DNA of 15,898 bases, taken from positions 1 through 15,898 of the forward strand of contig JAJFMI010000139.1 in the NCBI GenBank assembly GCA_021772235.1. Reading direction: 5' to 3'. The position numbers were made by a program, and so were the translations under genes. Position 1 is the first letter of the stretch. Every line of letters starts with the position of its first letter. This DNA comes from Chlamydiota bacterium (lineage in GTDB: Bacteria > Chlamydiota > Chlamydiia > Chlamydiales > JAJFMI01). This document shows, one piece after another, positions 7,344 to 15,190 of this stretch. Below the pieces are notes generated by a model that saw only the letters and a program-made list of their open reading frames with translations, searched no databases and was not told the origin of the DNA.

Positions 7344-7415
7344 TGTCCTCTGGATATCGTTTCATAATTTATTTTTAAAGAGAAAAATTCACTTTTTTTC
7401 GTTAAGCTTAGGATA

Positions 7416-8627
7416 ATGAGAAAAATCTTACTGTTTTTATTTATTTGTCCGCTTTTTGCGCAACCGTTACAAGTTCCGGTAAATGCTAAAGCTGCATTTG
7501 TGATGAATGCTGAAAATGGATGTGTTCTTTTTGAAAAGAACGGTTATGAGCTGGCGTATCCGGCAAGTACGACAAAGATTGCCACGGCACTTTTTGCTTT
7601 GAATAAGTGTGGCGACCGGTTAAATGATCTAGTGGAAGTGAAGAACTATACTCTCGCGCGGATGAATCAGGAGATGAAAGAGGCACGCGGATATCGCATT
7701 CCACCTTACTGGTTGCAACCTGATGGGACTTCTATTCGTTTGCAGAGGGGAGAGAGAATTTCTTTAGAAGATTTGCTTTATGGGTTGATGTTGCAATCGG
7801 GCAATGATGCAGCCAATGCAATTGCAGATCACGTTTCTGGTAGCGTATTAAATTTTATGAAAGAGCTCAATCTCTATTTAAAAGAGATTGGTTGCCGCCA
7901 TACGAGTTTTGCCAATCCGCACGGCTTGCACTTTCCTTCTCATAAAACAACTCCGCATGATTTGGCAAAGATGGCATCTGTTGCTTTGCAAAATCCTACC
8001 TTTCGTAAAATTGTTTTAAGCGATGGTTATCTCTGCCAAGCTACTAATAAATCGGAGGAGCGCGAGCTTGTGCAAAAGAACGAGCTATTGAAGGAGGGAC
8101 GCTTCCATTATGAAGGTGCTCTAGGAATCAAAACAGGTGTGCATTCCAAAGCGGGTTACTGTTTTGTGGCAGCGGCCGAAAGAGAAGGGCGTACCATTGT
8201 GGCAGTTCTATTAGGATGTGATAATGCAAAAGCGCGCTATCGCGATGCGTGTGCGCTTTTTGATGCTGCATTTGCAGAAAAAAAAGTTACACGAAAGCTC
8301 TATAATGCCGACGAAAATCTCTTTAGTAAACAACTTAAAGGACAGACAATAAAAGCACAGTTAAAAGAGGATATTGCACTCTCCTATTTTCCTGCTGAAG
8401 AACCGGAAATTGATACTTGCGTTAAGTGGAAAACAGGGGCTCTGCCCATTATTTCAGGGAATAAAGTGGGTGAATTGCTGATCAAGAATGAGAGAGATGA
8501 GGTCATGGAGCGTCACGATCTTATCGCTGTATCTGATTATGTAGCTCCGCAAAATCATCTCATCTGGTGCTTGATTTTTCTTCCTGCGCCCCTTATTCTG
8601 CTTGTCTGGCGTCGCCTAAAATTCTAA
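7416..8627 (+). CDS. dacF: D-alanyl-D-alanine carboxypeptidase (PBP5/DacF type, peptidase S11)
   Basis: 403 residues; removes the terminal D-Ala from peptidoglycan pentapeptides in the periplasm. All three active-site motifs are present: S51-T-T-K54 (nucleophile and lysine, in YPASTTKIAT), S128-G-N130 (in LMLQSGNDAANA) and K239-T-G241 (in LGIKTGVHSKAGYC). Residues 1-15 form a signal peptide; about 286-375 match the beta-rich C-terminal domain of PBP5-type enzymes; a single C-terminal membrane helix (382-398, IWCLIFLPAPLILLVW, then RRLKF) would anchor it in the inner membrane, whereas E. coli PBP5 uses an amphipathic helix. Chlamydiae make only a thin division-associated peptidoglycan, and this enzyme is part of that machinery. 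ATG 7416 is preceded by a closely spaced AGGA. The gene follows the rsbW region as in C. trachomatis (CT551), here separated by the inserted minus-strand genes. Confidence 0.93.
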   Translation: MRKILLFLFICPLFAQPLQVPVNAKAAFVMNAENGCVLFEKNGYELAYPASTTKIATALFALNKCGDRLNDLVEVKNYTLARMNQEMKEARGYRIPPYWLQPDGTSIRLQRGERISLEDLLYGLMLQSGNDAANAIADHVSGSVLNFMKELNLYLKEIGCRHTSFANPHGLHFPSHKTTPHDLAKMASVALQNPTFRKIVLSDGYLCQATNKSEERELVQKNELLKEGRFHYEGALGIKTGVHSKAGYCFVAAAEREGRTIVAVLLGCDNAKARYRDACALFDAAFAEKKVTRKLYNADENLFSKQLKGQTIKAQLKEDIALSYFPAEEPEIDTCVKWKTGALPIISGNKVGELLIKNERDEVMERHDLIAVSDYVAPQNHLIWCLIFLPAPLILLVWRRLKF

Positions 8628-8648
8628 GTTCCTTTTCTTTAAACCAGC

Positions 8649-8677
8649 TTGACAATTATTTAGAATTTTAATAGTTT
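8649..8677 (+). promoter_or_regulatory. Possible sigma-70-type promoter for the 1233-aa TPR gene
   Basis: A perfect -35 hexamer TTGACA (8649-8654) stands in the AT-rich gap after dacF. At 17 bases the -10 candidate is only TAGTTT; TAAGAT at 8682 is another candidate with its own weaker -35. The gap also makes a separate transcript for the TPR gene likely. Confidence 0.4.
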
Positions 8678-8706
8678 CGGTTAAGATTTTATTCTAAAAA
8701 CAGTTT

Positions 8707-8712
8707 GAGAGG
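8707..8712 (+). promoter_or_regulatory. Shine-Dalgarno of the 1233-aa TPR gene
   Basis: GAGAGG lies 6 bases before ATG 8719 (a second ATG follows at once at 8722); the first is better spaced. Confidence 0.6.
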
Positions 8713-8718
8713 TTAAAA

Positions 8719-11700
8719 ATGATGCATTCAGTTAAGGCAACAAGGTCTAATTCAGATCCAGCTCTGGCAGAAGATTTGGCTCAAGCGAAGCCTAAAAAAA
8801 CAGAACAGTCCGAAATGCAACCGTCTTATGCCAAACCAATAAATGCATTTTGTGCAGAGGCCGCAGGATTTTTTACTCGCATACTTGTTGAAAGAACCTG
8901 TTTTCAAAATACTCATATTCCAAAAGAAGTCTGGCTTTATCTAGGAAACGATTTAATAAAAACCTTATCTGCGGAATCTAAAGAGAGCACATTTAGCACG
9001 GCAAAAGAGGTGTCTCTTTTGTGGAAAGAATTTAAAGGAGTGCCTCTTACAAGGCAGGAGAGAGTTTATCTAAATACACCGCAGCAATTAGATGTTTTAG
9101 GAGAGGTCTTAAATGGAGTGAAATGCGCCACAACATTTGTTATTGGACAAGCTTGGTATTCCTCAATTACTTCAGCTATGGAAAATAGATTGTGGAGTCA
9201 CATTCCTGCCATTTGCGCATACACAGGAACCACTTTGCTTGGAGGACAAGCTGTTGCGTTTGCTGTACAGCAAGTATTAAACAGAACCGATCTTTCAGAT
9301 GATGATAAACAAATCGTAGCGCCATGGCTAAACATGGTAGGAAGATTGGCAACAGGTTTTGTTCCAAAAGTTCACGCAACAGAAGAAGGTGTACATTATC
9401 ACTATCCTTCGATGGAAGGGCATACAAGAACAGTTGCACCGGACCAAACAGTAACCATGCGTGGAGATGATCTAACGGTTGAAAAGAGTGGTACATTCAG
9501 CACGCCAGAAGGAAACTTTGAAGCTGTGCACGCAGCAAACTTTAAGCTAGCGGAGATGGCAGAATTAAGCGAAGAGAGTGTAAAAATTCAGGTGCTAACA
9601 AAAGATGGCGAAAAAGTTCCTGTTGAGTTTATGCTTGTTCAAGGATTATACGGCCCAGAAGTCACTGTGCATAGCGAAAATCAAGAACTTGAGCGGCACT
9701 GGTCACAATATTTTACAAAGCGTTTGCCTGGACAGCCACTATCTGATGTAGTTCTCAGTGCAGCAGAGAATTTCCCCAATCTATTTCATATCGAATCAAA
9801 AGCCATCGCAGTATGTTGTGCACTTATTGGTGTAGCAGCAAATCCAAGACAGAGATCCACTTTAGTACCTCTAACAGCAACACTATTTGCCGCTTCTTTG
9901 CCAAGCCCTGTGTCTGCTGGACTATTCAAAAAAATCAAGAGCATCTTTACAAGCCCTGCTAGAAATGCCGCAAAAGATATAGGGAATCAAGCACAAGTCG
10001 CTTTAGATCGATTTGATGGGATTATCAAAGCTTCTATAAAAGAAATTAAAGAGCTTGAAGATGAAATTATGATTGATCTCGATAATCTTGGAAAAATCTT
10101 CATTAAAGACGCAGGTGAAGAGATCGGGGTACGTGTAGAGCAGATCGAAGAAGGAACAAAAGGGATTATAGAGATAGCTGGGGTGGAAGCTCGATTTACC
10201 GCAGCGGCTGTTAATGAAGAAGTAAGAGTAACAGTTAGAGAGGTTAGGAAAGAGGTAGAGGAGTTTCTTGATGAATTTGAGCAAATACCGCCAAGAGTGG
10301 CAAACAATGTGGTAACTGAAACTCTAAAGGGGGTTCGTAACTTTTTCTTTGGAGAAAGTCAGTATGAAAGGCTGTTGAATGCGATTCAGATTAAAATGAG
10401 TCAGGGCGCTGAAAGAACGCATAGAGAGCGAATGAAAAACTTGTTAAAGTTTGTTCAGGAGCAAGCTTCGCAAGACATCTCACCTTCTGAAAAAGCTTCT
10501 TTGTATGCAGAGCTAATTCGACATATCAATACACCAATATTATCTGCTGAGAATAGAAAGTGGTTGATGTTCATTATTAGCTGTGTTGCATCACAGGATC
10601 AAGATTTAATAGGAGAAAGCTCGCAGTTTTTTGGGATGACTTCTGAAAACCAGAACTACTTTGAATCTGTCGTTCTTCCTGTAATTCCTCATCACGAAAT
10701 CAGAGCAGCATTTTTGAATAAAAATTTTGATAATCTTAAGGCGGAGGCGATAGAATCTCTGTATGATTACCTCGAAGCTTTTCCGGGTATTGATCTTGAA
10801 AAAGAGTGTTTTTTTTGGAGTGAAATGGAAACAGCCAGTGCTCTAAAAGAGCACGCTTATCAAGAGATTTGCGAACAGCCTGATGATGCTATTTTTTCTA
10901 GTCTCCATAGACTGCTCCATCCTGAAGGTGGAAAATTCTTTAATGCATTTCTAGGACTTGCAAAATCTGAAGATCAAGAATTTAAAAGAGACTTTGTGGG
11001 GCTTGTTCAAGAATTTGGCGATCAGCTTGCTTTAGAGGCTAAGCATGAAGAAGCAAGACGTCTTTATGTGTTAGAAAAAGATCTTCAAGTTGAGATTCAT
11101 GGAGTGCATTCTGAGGAAGAAGGGCTTGCTCTCATAAAGATAGGCAACACTTTACAAGGTCAAGGTGATAATCAAGCAGCGATTAAACAATACAACGAAG
11201 CTTTGGAAATATTGAAGTGCGCTTGTGGGGAGCTCCACATGAATATAGTAGAAGTTTATGGACATCTTGGCCGCGCATATAAAGCTACATATCGTTATGA
11301 AGATGCAGAAACAAGTTTTGAAGAGGCAAAAAAGATTGTGCGTGATTTACTCGGTTCTAATTCCCATGAATTTGCTAGCTACATAGAGGAATTAGGTCAC
11401 TTATTTGTTGCTCAGAGTAAGTGGCAAGAAGCACTTGAAAAGTTCCAAAGATCTCTGCAACTTTATCAAAGTGTTCATGGTGAACAGCATCCAAAAGTCG
11501 CTGATAATTACCAGCATATTGGTTCTATGTTTAAGTCTTTAAGGCGCTTTGAAGAAGCGGAAGAGAGCTTCGAAAAAGCTAAGAGGATTTATACAGATCT
11601 AGATGGGCCACACTCTCTTGGAGTTGCTTCCCCATTCCAAGGCTTAGGTTTTGTATATCATGATCAAGGCAATATGGAAAAAGCCTTAGAAAATTTTAGT

Positions 11701-12420
11701 AAGTCTCTCAGTCTATACAAAACTTACTACGGAGAAGAGCATGAAACTGTCGCAAACGGTACCGGTCATGTGGGTAGTGTATTAAAAGCTTTAGGGCGTT
11801 TTGATGAAGCGGTGCGCAATTTTGAGACAGCTAAAAGTATCTTTAACAAGATAGAAGGTCCCCGCTCTTTGGGTGTTGCCCGTCAAATTGAGGCAATAGG
11901 GCATGTAAGGGTTGCACTAGGAAGGCACCCTGAATCAATAGTACAATTTGAAGAGGCTTTAGAGATGGTACAAAGCATATTTGGAGAGATGCATGCGGCA
12001 GTGGCCGGGAATCATCAACATCTTGGTCATATGTATGAAACGGTAGGGAATCGAGAAGCATCAATTGCTCACTTTATAAAAGCAAAAGAGATTTATTCAG
12101 TTGTAACAGGGCCAAATTCACCGGAAGTTGCCAATCAATGTGAGCAGCTAGGACATAGATATGTAGCTCAAGAAAGATTTCATGACTCAATAGTGAAGTT
12201 TGAAGAAGCTCTAGCAATATATAGAAGCAATTTTGGAGAGATGCATTTAGCTGTTGCTGGCAATCACAGACACCTTGGTATTATGTATAACGCAATAGGG
12301 AATCGAGAAGCTTCTATTGCTCATTCCATATTGGCAAAAGATATTTTTTCAACACTACTGGATTCAAATTCCCCTGAAGTTGCAGAGATGAATCAACACC
12401 TGCGAAACATGGGAGTATAA
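8719..12420 (+). CDS. Large TPR protein (kinesin-light-chain-type repeats) with novel N-terminal region
   Basis: 1233 residues. The N-terminus (1-40) is polar and signal-free. About 135-187 and 361-400 are weakly hydrophobic segments; the second ends in VSAGLFKKIKSIF, signal-peptide-like but internal. About 215-335 is a beta-rich, His-containing stretch. About 425-520 is a long charged amphipathic helix (IKELEDEI, VREVRKEVEEFLDEFEQI). About 540-760 is helical and unassigned. Residues 762-1223 are eleven in-register 42-residue TPRs alternating two types: type A ends in GE.H..VA, type B carries R(F/Y)EEA...FE.AK and ends in GP.S..VA. The C-terminus stops inside the first helix of a twelfth. TPRs of this kind bind peptides or proteins; in intracellular bacteria such proteins are often host-directed, which is inference here. 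It is followed by a second TPR gene 162 bases downstream. No catalytic domain seen. Confidence 0.85.
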   Translation: MMHSVKATRSNSDPALAEDLAQAKPKKTEQSEMQPSYAKPINAFCAEAAGFFTRILVERTCFQNTHIPKEVWLYLGNDLIKTLSAESKESTFSTAKEVSLLWKEFKGVPLTRQERVYLNTPQQLDVLGEVLNGVKCATTFVIGQAWYSSITSAMENRLWSHIPAICAYTGTTLLGGQAVAFAVQQVLNRTDLSDDDKQIVAPWLNMVGRLATGFVPKVHATEEGVHYHYPSMEGHTRTVAPDQTVTMRGDDLTVEKSGTFSTPEGNFEAVHAANFKLAEMAELSEESVKIQVLTKDGEKVPVEFMLVQGLYGPEVTVHSENQELERHWSQYFTKRLPGQPLSDVVLSAAENFPNLFHIESKAIAVCCALIGVAANPRQRSTLVPLTATLFAASLPSPVSAGLFKKIKSIFTSPARNAAKDIGNQAQVALDRFDGIIKASIKEIKELEDEIMIDLDNLGKIFIKDAGEEIGVRVEQIEEGTKGIIEIAGVEARFTAAAVNEEVRVTVREVRKEVEEFLDEFEQIPPRVANNVVTETLKGVRNFFFGESQYERLLNAIQIKMSQGAERTHRERMKNLLKFVQEQASQDISPSEKASLYAELIRHINTPILSAENRKWLMFIISCVASQDQDLIGESSQFFGMTSENQNYFESVVLPVIPHHEIRAAFLNKNFDNLKAEAIESLYDYLEAFPGIDLEKECFFWSEMETASALKEHAYQEICEQPDDAIFSSLHRLLHPEGGKFFNAFLGLAKSEDQEFKRDFVGLVQEFGDQLALEAKHEEARRLYVLEKDLQVEIHGVHSEEEGLALIKIGNTLQGQGDNQAAIKQYNEALEILKCACGELHMNIVEVYGHLGRAYKATYRYEDAETSFEEAKKIVRDLLGSNSHEFASYIEELGHLFVAQSKWQEALEKFQRSLQLYQSVHGEQHPKVADNYQHIGSMFKSLRRFEEAEESFEKAKRIYTDLDGPHSLGVASPFQGLGFVYHDQGNMEKALENFSKSLSLYKTYYGEEHETVANGTGHVGSVLKALGRFDEAVRNFETAKSIFNKIEGPRSLGVARQIEAIGHVRVALGRHPESIVQFEEALEMVQSIFGEMHAAVAGNHQHLGHMYETVGNREASIAHFIKAKEIYSVVTGPNSPEVANQCEQLGHRYVAQERFHDSIVKFEEALAIYRSNFGEMHLAVAGNHRHLGIMYNAIGNREASIAHSILAKDIFSTLLDSNSPEVAEMNQHLRNMGV
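11002..12387 (+). repeat. TPR array in the 1233-aa gene (11 repeats of 126 bp; 252-bp dyad period)
   Basis: Eleven in-phase 42-codon repeats (residues 762-1223) with no gaps. Because types A and B alternate, the true period is 84 codons. The two last dyads (11884-12135 and 12136-12387) agree at about 52 of 84 residues by my hand count, including NREASIAH and FGEMH, and share the stretch TTTGGAGAGATGCAT exactly 252 bases apart, which marks a comparatively recent tandem duplication. Confidence 0.85.
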
Positions 12421-12582
12421 CGGAAATTTTTCAGCTAACTATGTATTGCTTGTTGCAAATCTAGAAAAAAATCTGTGCAATTATTTAGATAGGGTTTGAG
12501 GTCGCATGGGTTGTGTTCAGGCTTATCACACTTGGGTTTAATTAACAGTTTGTGAAAATTTCTACAAAAGAGGTAGGTAGTA

Positions 12583-14226
12583 ATGGTTATAGGGACGAGG
12601 TGCCAGAGTGAGTTAAATGAGTTTCAATCAAGTGCGTGGGCTAGTTCAGCGGCGGAACAGCAGGCTTCCTTGTTAGGGGGCGAGAGCTCTACCTTGTATG
12701 GTCGAGTTCAGTGTCAGGATGGTGTCTACAGTGTGATGGAAAAGCCACTGGGATATGTCATCGGAGAGCAAGTCATAAGACCCGCAATAAATACTCTGAT
12801 AAATGCAGGCGATTCGTTTGGGCAGCGGCTTTCGAGGTTATGGGGTGCAAATGTACAACCTGTTTCTACAAACAAACTGGAAGATAGAAGTCTTGATATA
12901 CTGCACAAGTCTGGCGATTTAGATGGAGCTCTAACCGGTGAGCTAAGGCTACTTGAAATCACTGAAAACAATTCTGCTGATAAAGCAACTGATCCTGAAG
13001 TCGCTCGTCTCAATTCGAGGGTAGCGTCGCGTTTTATATCCAAGTGGAAGAGTTTGCCAGCATCTGAACGGGCAAAGCAAAAGAATTTAGTGGTTGAGGC
13101 TAAATCTTACTTTGAGGCTGAAGAAAATTATCTCAGTAATATTGGACAGGCGGAGTCAACAAAAGCGGCGGAGATTGTTGCTCAAATAGCAGATTTAAAA
13201 AAGGAGCTAGGGGATTGGGAGGGATGCCTTAGCGATACTAAAAAATCCTTAGATATACATGGGGCTAGTTCTTCCCCTGAAATGATAGCGCGTAGTTATG
13301 AAAGGCTTGGGGATCGGCAAACTCTTGCGTTAAAAGATGGAGTAGAGATTGAGGGTGAAGATTTATTGACATCTGCCGAGAAGAACTATAAGGAGGCTCT
13401 GGATTTTTTTACTAATTCTGAAAAATGGGTAGACGAAGCAAGATTGCGTAAAAGTATGGGAAGTATACTTTCTCTGAAAAAAAATTTTCCTGAAGCCATT
13501 GAAGAAGCTAAACAGGCTTTAAATTTGGTGAGAAATAACTCAATCGATTTAGAAGAAATAGCAACTTATTGTGAAGCACTTGCTAACTTGCAGGCGTCTG
13601 CTTGGAAAGAGCTACATGATAAGCTTCCTTATGATATCGAGTCCTTACTAGATGAAGCAGATAAGAATTATGAAGAGGCTGAAAGCATTCTTCATAGAGA
13701 AAATCCTGTAGATGCAGTTAAAATAGTTTTGAGTAGAGCGGATATATTAGTCCTCAAAGGATATGATAATCTAGCAATCAAAAAAGTCAAAGAGGGATCA
13801 GTTATCGCTGAAGAGCAAGATGCTCGCGAGCAAAGAATACGTTGCTATACCAAGCTTGGTGATTTGCTGAGCAAAAAATATAGTAGTTTGAATGAAGCCG
13901 AGCAAAAAAATAGTTCTCTGCTGGACGAAGCTGCTGAGTATTACAAGAGGGGGCAGGAACTTTCCAAGCAAGAGAGTTCGTCCTCTTTCATTTATTACTG
14001 GGCTTCTTTTCCCTATGTTGTCGGAGGAGTTGCTGTTCCATTTTTATGGAAATTCGGTGGACAGGATGAAATAAGGCGAATTACAAGGGCTTATGTACTT
14101 CAGCCTTTTGGGGCTTGTTTGATCAAAATTTATTCTTTAGGAATGCAGAGATATAGCAGGTGGCGTACACCTGAACTTCATGAGTGTGAGAGGGGGAGGG
14201 TAATTCAGAGGCGAAGATCAATTTAA
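12583..14226 (+). CDS. TPR-like repeat protein with C-terminal membrane segment
   Basis: 547 residues; no named family recognised. Residues 1-100 are non-repetitive and signal-free. From about 101 to 460 run TPR-like helical hairpins arranged as super-repeats of about 92 residues (units at about 139, 233, 325 and 417). In each, one TPR has an expanded loop ending in phrases such as LLTSAEKNYKEAL, LLDEADKNYEEAE and LLDEAAEYYKRGQ, and the next is ordinary (SLKKNFPEAIEEAKQAL). Residues 467-490 (IYYWASFPYVVGGVAVPFLW) form one predicted membrane helix near the C-terminus, followed by a basic tail ending RRRRSI-like (IQRRRSI). The predicted topology is a cytoplasmic TPR domain with a tail anchor or single span; a host-membrane insertion role is speculative. 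ATG 12583 has AGAGG and a second AGG upstream. It follows the 1233-aa TPR gene on the same strand and may share its function. It converges with ksgA. Confidence 0.8.
   Translation: MVIGTRCQSELNEFQSSAWASSAAEQQASLLGGESSTLYGRVQCQDGVYSVMEKPLGYVIGEQVIRPAINTLINAGDSFGQRLSRLWGANVQPVSTNKLEDRSLDILHKSGDLDGALTGELRLLEITENNSADKATDPEVARLNSRVASRFISKWKSLPASERAKQKNLVVEAKSYFEAEENYLSNIGQAESTKAAEIVAQIADLKKELGDWEGCLSDTKKSLDIHGASSSPEMIARSYERLGDRQTLALKDGVEIEGEDLLTSAEKNYKEALDFFTNSEKWVDEARLRKSMGSILSLKKNFPEAIEEAKQALNLVRNNSIDLEEIATYCEALANLQASAWKELHDKLPYDIESLLDEADKNYEEAESILHRENPVDAVKIVLSRADILVLKGYDNLAIKKVKEGSVIAEEQDAREQRIRCYTKLGDLLSKKYSSLNEAEQKNSSLLDEAAEYYKRGQELSKQESSSSFIYYWASFPYVVGGVAVPFLWKFGGQDEIRRITRAYVLQPFGACLIKIYSLGMQRYSRWRTPELHECERGRVIQRRRSI
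12883..13962 (+). repeat. Degenerate TPR super-repeats (about 92 codons) in the 547-aa gene
   Basis: Aligned by eye: unit starts near residues 139, 233, 325 and 417, with a half unit before the first (101-138). The conserved elements are a helix '..Y..L.D' at the start, an inserted loop ending LL.EA....Y.EA, and a plain TPR. Similarity is at protein level only; no nucleotide identity is obvious, so the duplications are old. Confidence 0.6.
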
Positions 14227-14392
14227 AAATTTAGATGCCACTTTGAGAATATGTTGCGCTTGTGGGAAGTAAGTAAATTGTATTTCGAGGTGTTTCGTAG
14301 ATTATTTTTATTGGCCAGAAACTAAATTTTTTTTCTGTTTTTTTCGAATTCTGATTGCGATTTTACAGTTTTAGCCGAAAGCATGAGGGTTA
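14227..14392. other. AT-rich gap between convergent genes; no convincing terminator
   Basis: Contains T-runs and a perfect 10-base inverted repeat, AAAAATTTAG (14225-14234) and CTAAATTTTT (14322-14331), the second arm running into T-runs. The 87-base loop and pure A/T stem make it a poor intrinsic terminator, though no better one is visible for either gene. Confidence 0.3.
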
Positions 14393-15190
14393 TTACAGGT
14401 AAAAAGCAAGTTGAATAAATTGATCCAAAGTGAGTTCTTCGGGACGCGCTCCTGCGTGGGTGCCAATCTCTTCCAGGATTTTTTCGATTTCGGGCTTAGG
14501 GAGGAGTTTAGAGAGGGAGCCGCGTAGCATTTTTCGGCGTTGCTGAAATGCAGTGTGAATGATAGAAAAAAGCTTTTCTTTATCAATGTTGGGTGGGGTT
14601 TTTAGATCGAAACGGACGACGGATGAGTCGATATTGGGTCTGGGATAAAAGCAGTTGCGTGAGACTTCAAAACGCGCTGTGATTTCAGTATAAAACTGGA
14701 TAAAGAGGGTGAGAGTGCTGTAGTTTTTTGTGCGCACACCGCCACACATGCGATCCGCAACTTCTTTTTGTACAACGATGGTACTTGATGAAAAGAGTTC
14801 TTTGTGAGGTAGAATTTTTCCAAGAATTGGCGATGTGAGATGAAAGGGGAGGTTGGCGACAATTTTTGATGGTCCTCTATTTTTAAGAAGTTCAGCAAAG
14901 TTGACTTCAAGGATATCTGCCTCGAGAACTTCTAAATTGCCGTTGTTCAGTCGGGGGAGTTCATTTGCAAAGCGTCTGTCGATTTCGATGGCGATGACTT
15001 TTGCGCCTGTTGCTAAAAGGGGTTCTGTAAGAGCGCCTGGGCCAGCGCCAATTTCTACTACGAGGTCATTTTCGTTGACCTCGGCAGTTTTGATGATTTT
15101 ACGCAGGATGTTGGGATCAGTAAGAAAATTTTGCGACAGGCTTTTTTTAGGAGCGTAACCGCCCTCTTCTAAAAACTCGAAGAGTTTCAT
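14393..15190 (-). CDS. ksgA: 16S rRNA (adenine1518-N6/adenine1519-N6)-dimethyltransferase
   Basis: 265 residues, the normal KsgA length. It dimethylates two adjacent adenines in the 3' hairpin of 16S rRNA late in small-subunit assembly, using SAM. Visible motifs: SLSQNFLTD near 18-25 (the family's Gln-Asn-Phe-Leu start), the SAM-binding EIGAGPGALT (46-55), the acidic residue Glu69 closing strand 2 (IAIEIDRR), EADIL (90-94), and catalytic motif NLPFHLTSPIL at 113 (NLPF in place of the common NLPY; the Phe form is known in mitochondrial relatives). FYPRPNIDSSVVRF and the C-terminal HTAFQQRRKMLRGSL complete the family pattern. The start ATG directly touches the TAA of the upstream SurA-like gene with no visible Shine-Dalgarno, so translation probably depends on the upstream gene. 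This pair matches CT354/CT355 of C. trachomatis from memory. Confidence 0.95.
   Translation of the reverse strand: MKLFEFLEEGGYAPKKSLSQNFLTDPNILRKIIKTAEVNENDLVVEIGAGPGALTEPLLATGAKVIAIEIDRRFANELPRLNNGNLEVLEADILEVNFAELLKNRGPSKIVANLPFHLTSPILGKILPHKELFSSSTIVVQKEVADRMCGGVRTKNYSTLTLFIQFYTEITARFEVSRNCFYPRPNIDSSVVRFDLKTPPNIDKEKLFSIIHTAFQQRRKMLRGSLSKLLPKPEIEKILEEIGTHAGARPEELTLDQFIQLAFYL

Noticed and set aside
9987..10307. Minus-strand Ser/Thr-rich frames opposite the charged helix of the 1233-aa gene
   Set aside because: Composition is the mirror of a Glu/Lys-rich coding strand; a shadow frame.
11002..12387. Regular repeats as a CRISPR array
   Set aside because: Repeats are 126 bp, in frame and encode TPRs; there are no short conserved repeats with unique spacers.
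12453..12480. TTGCA...TGCAA as a terminator for the 1233-aa gene
   Set aside because: Only a 5-bp stem, an 18-base loop and no following T-run.
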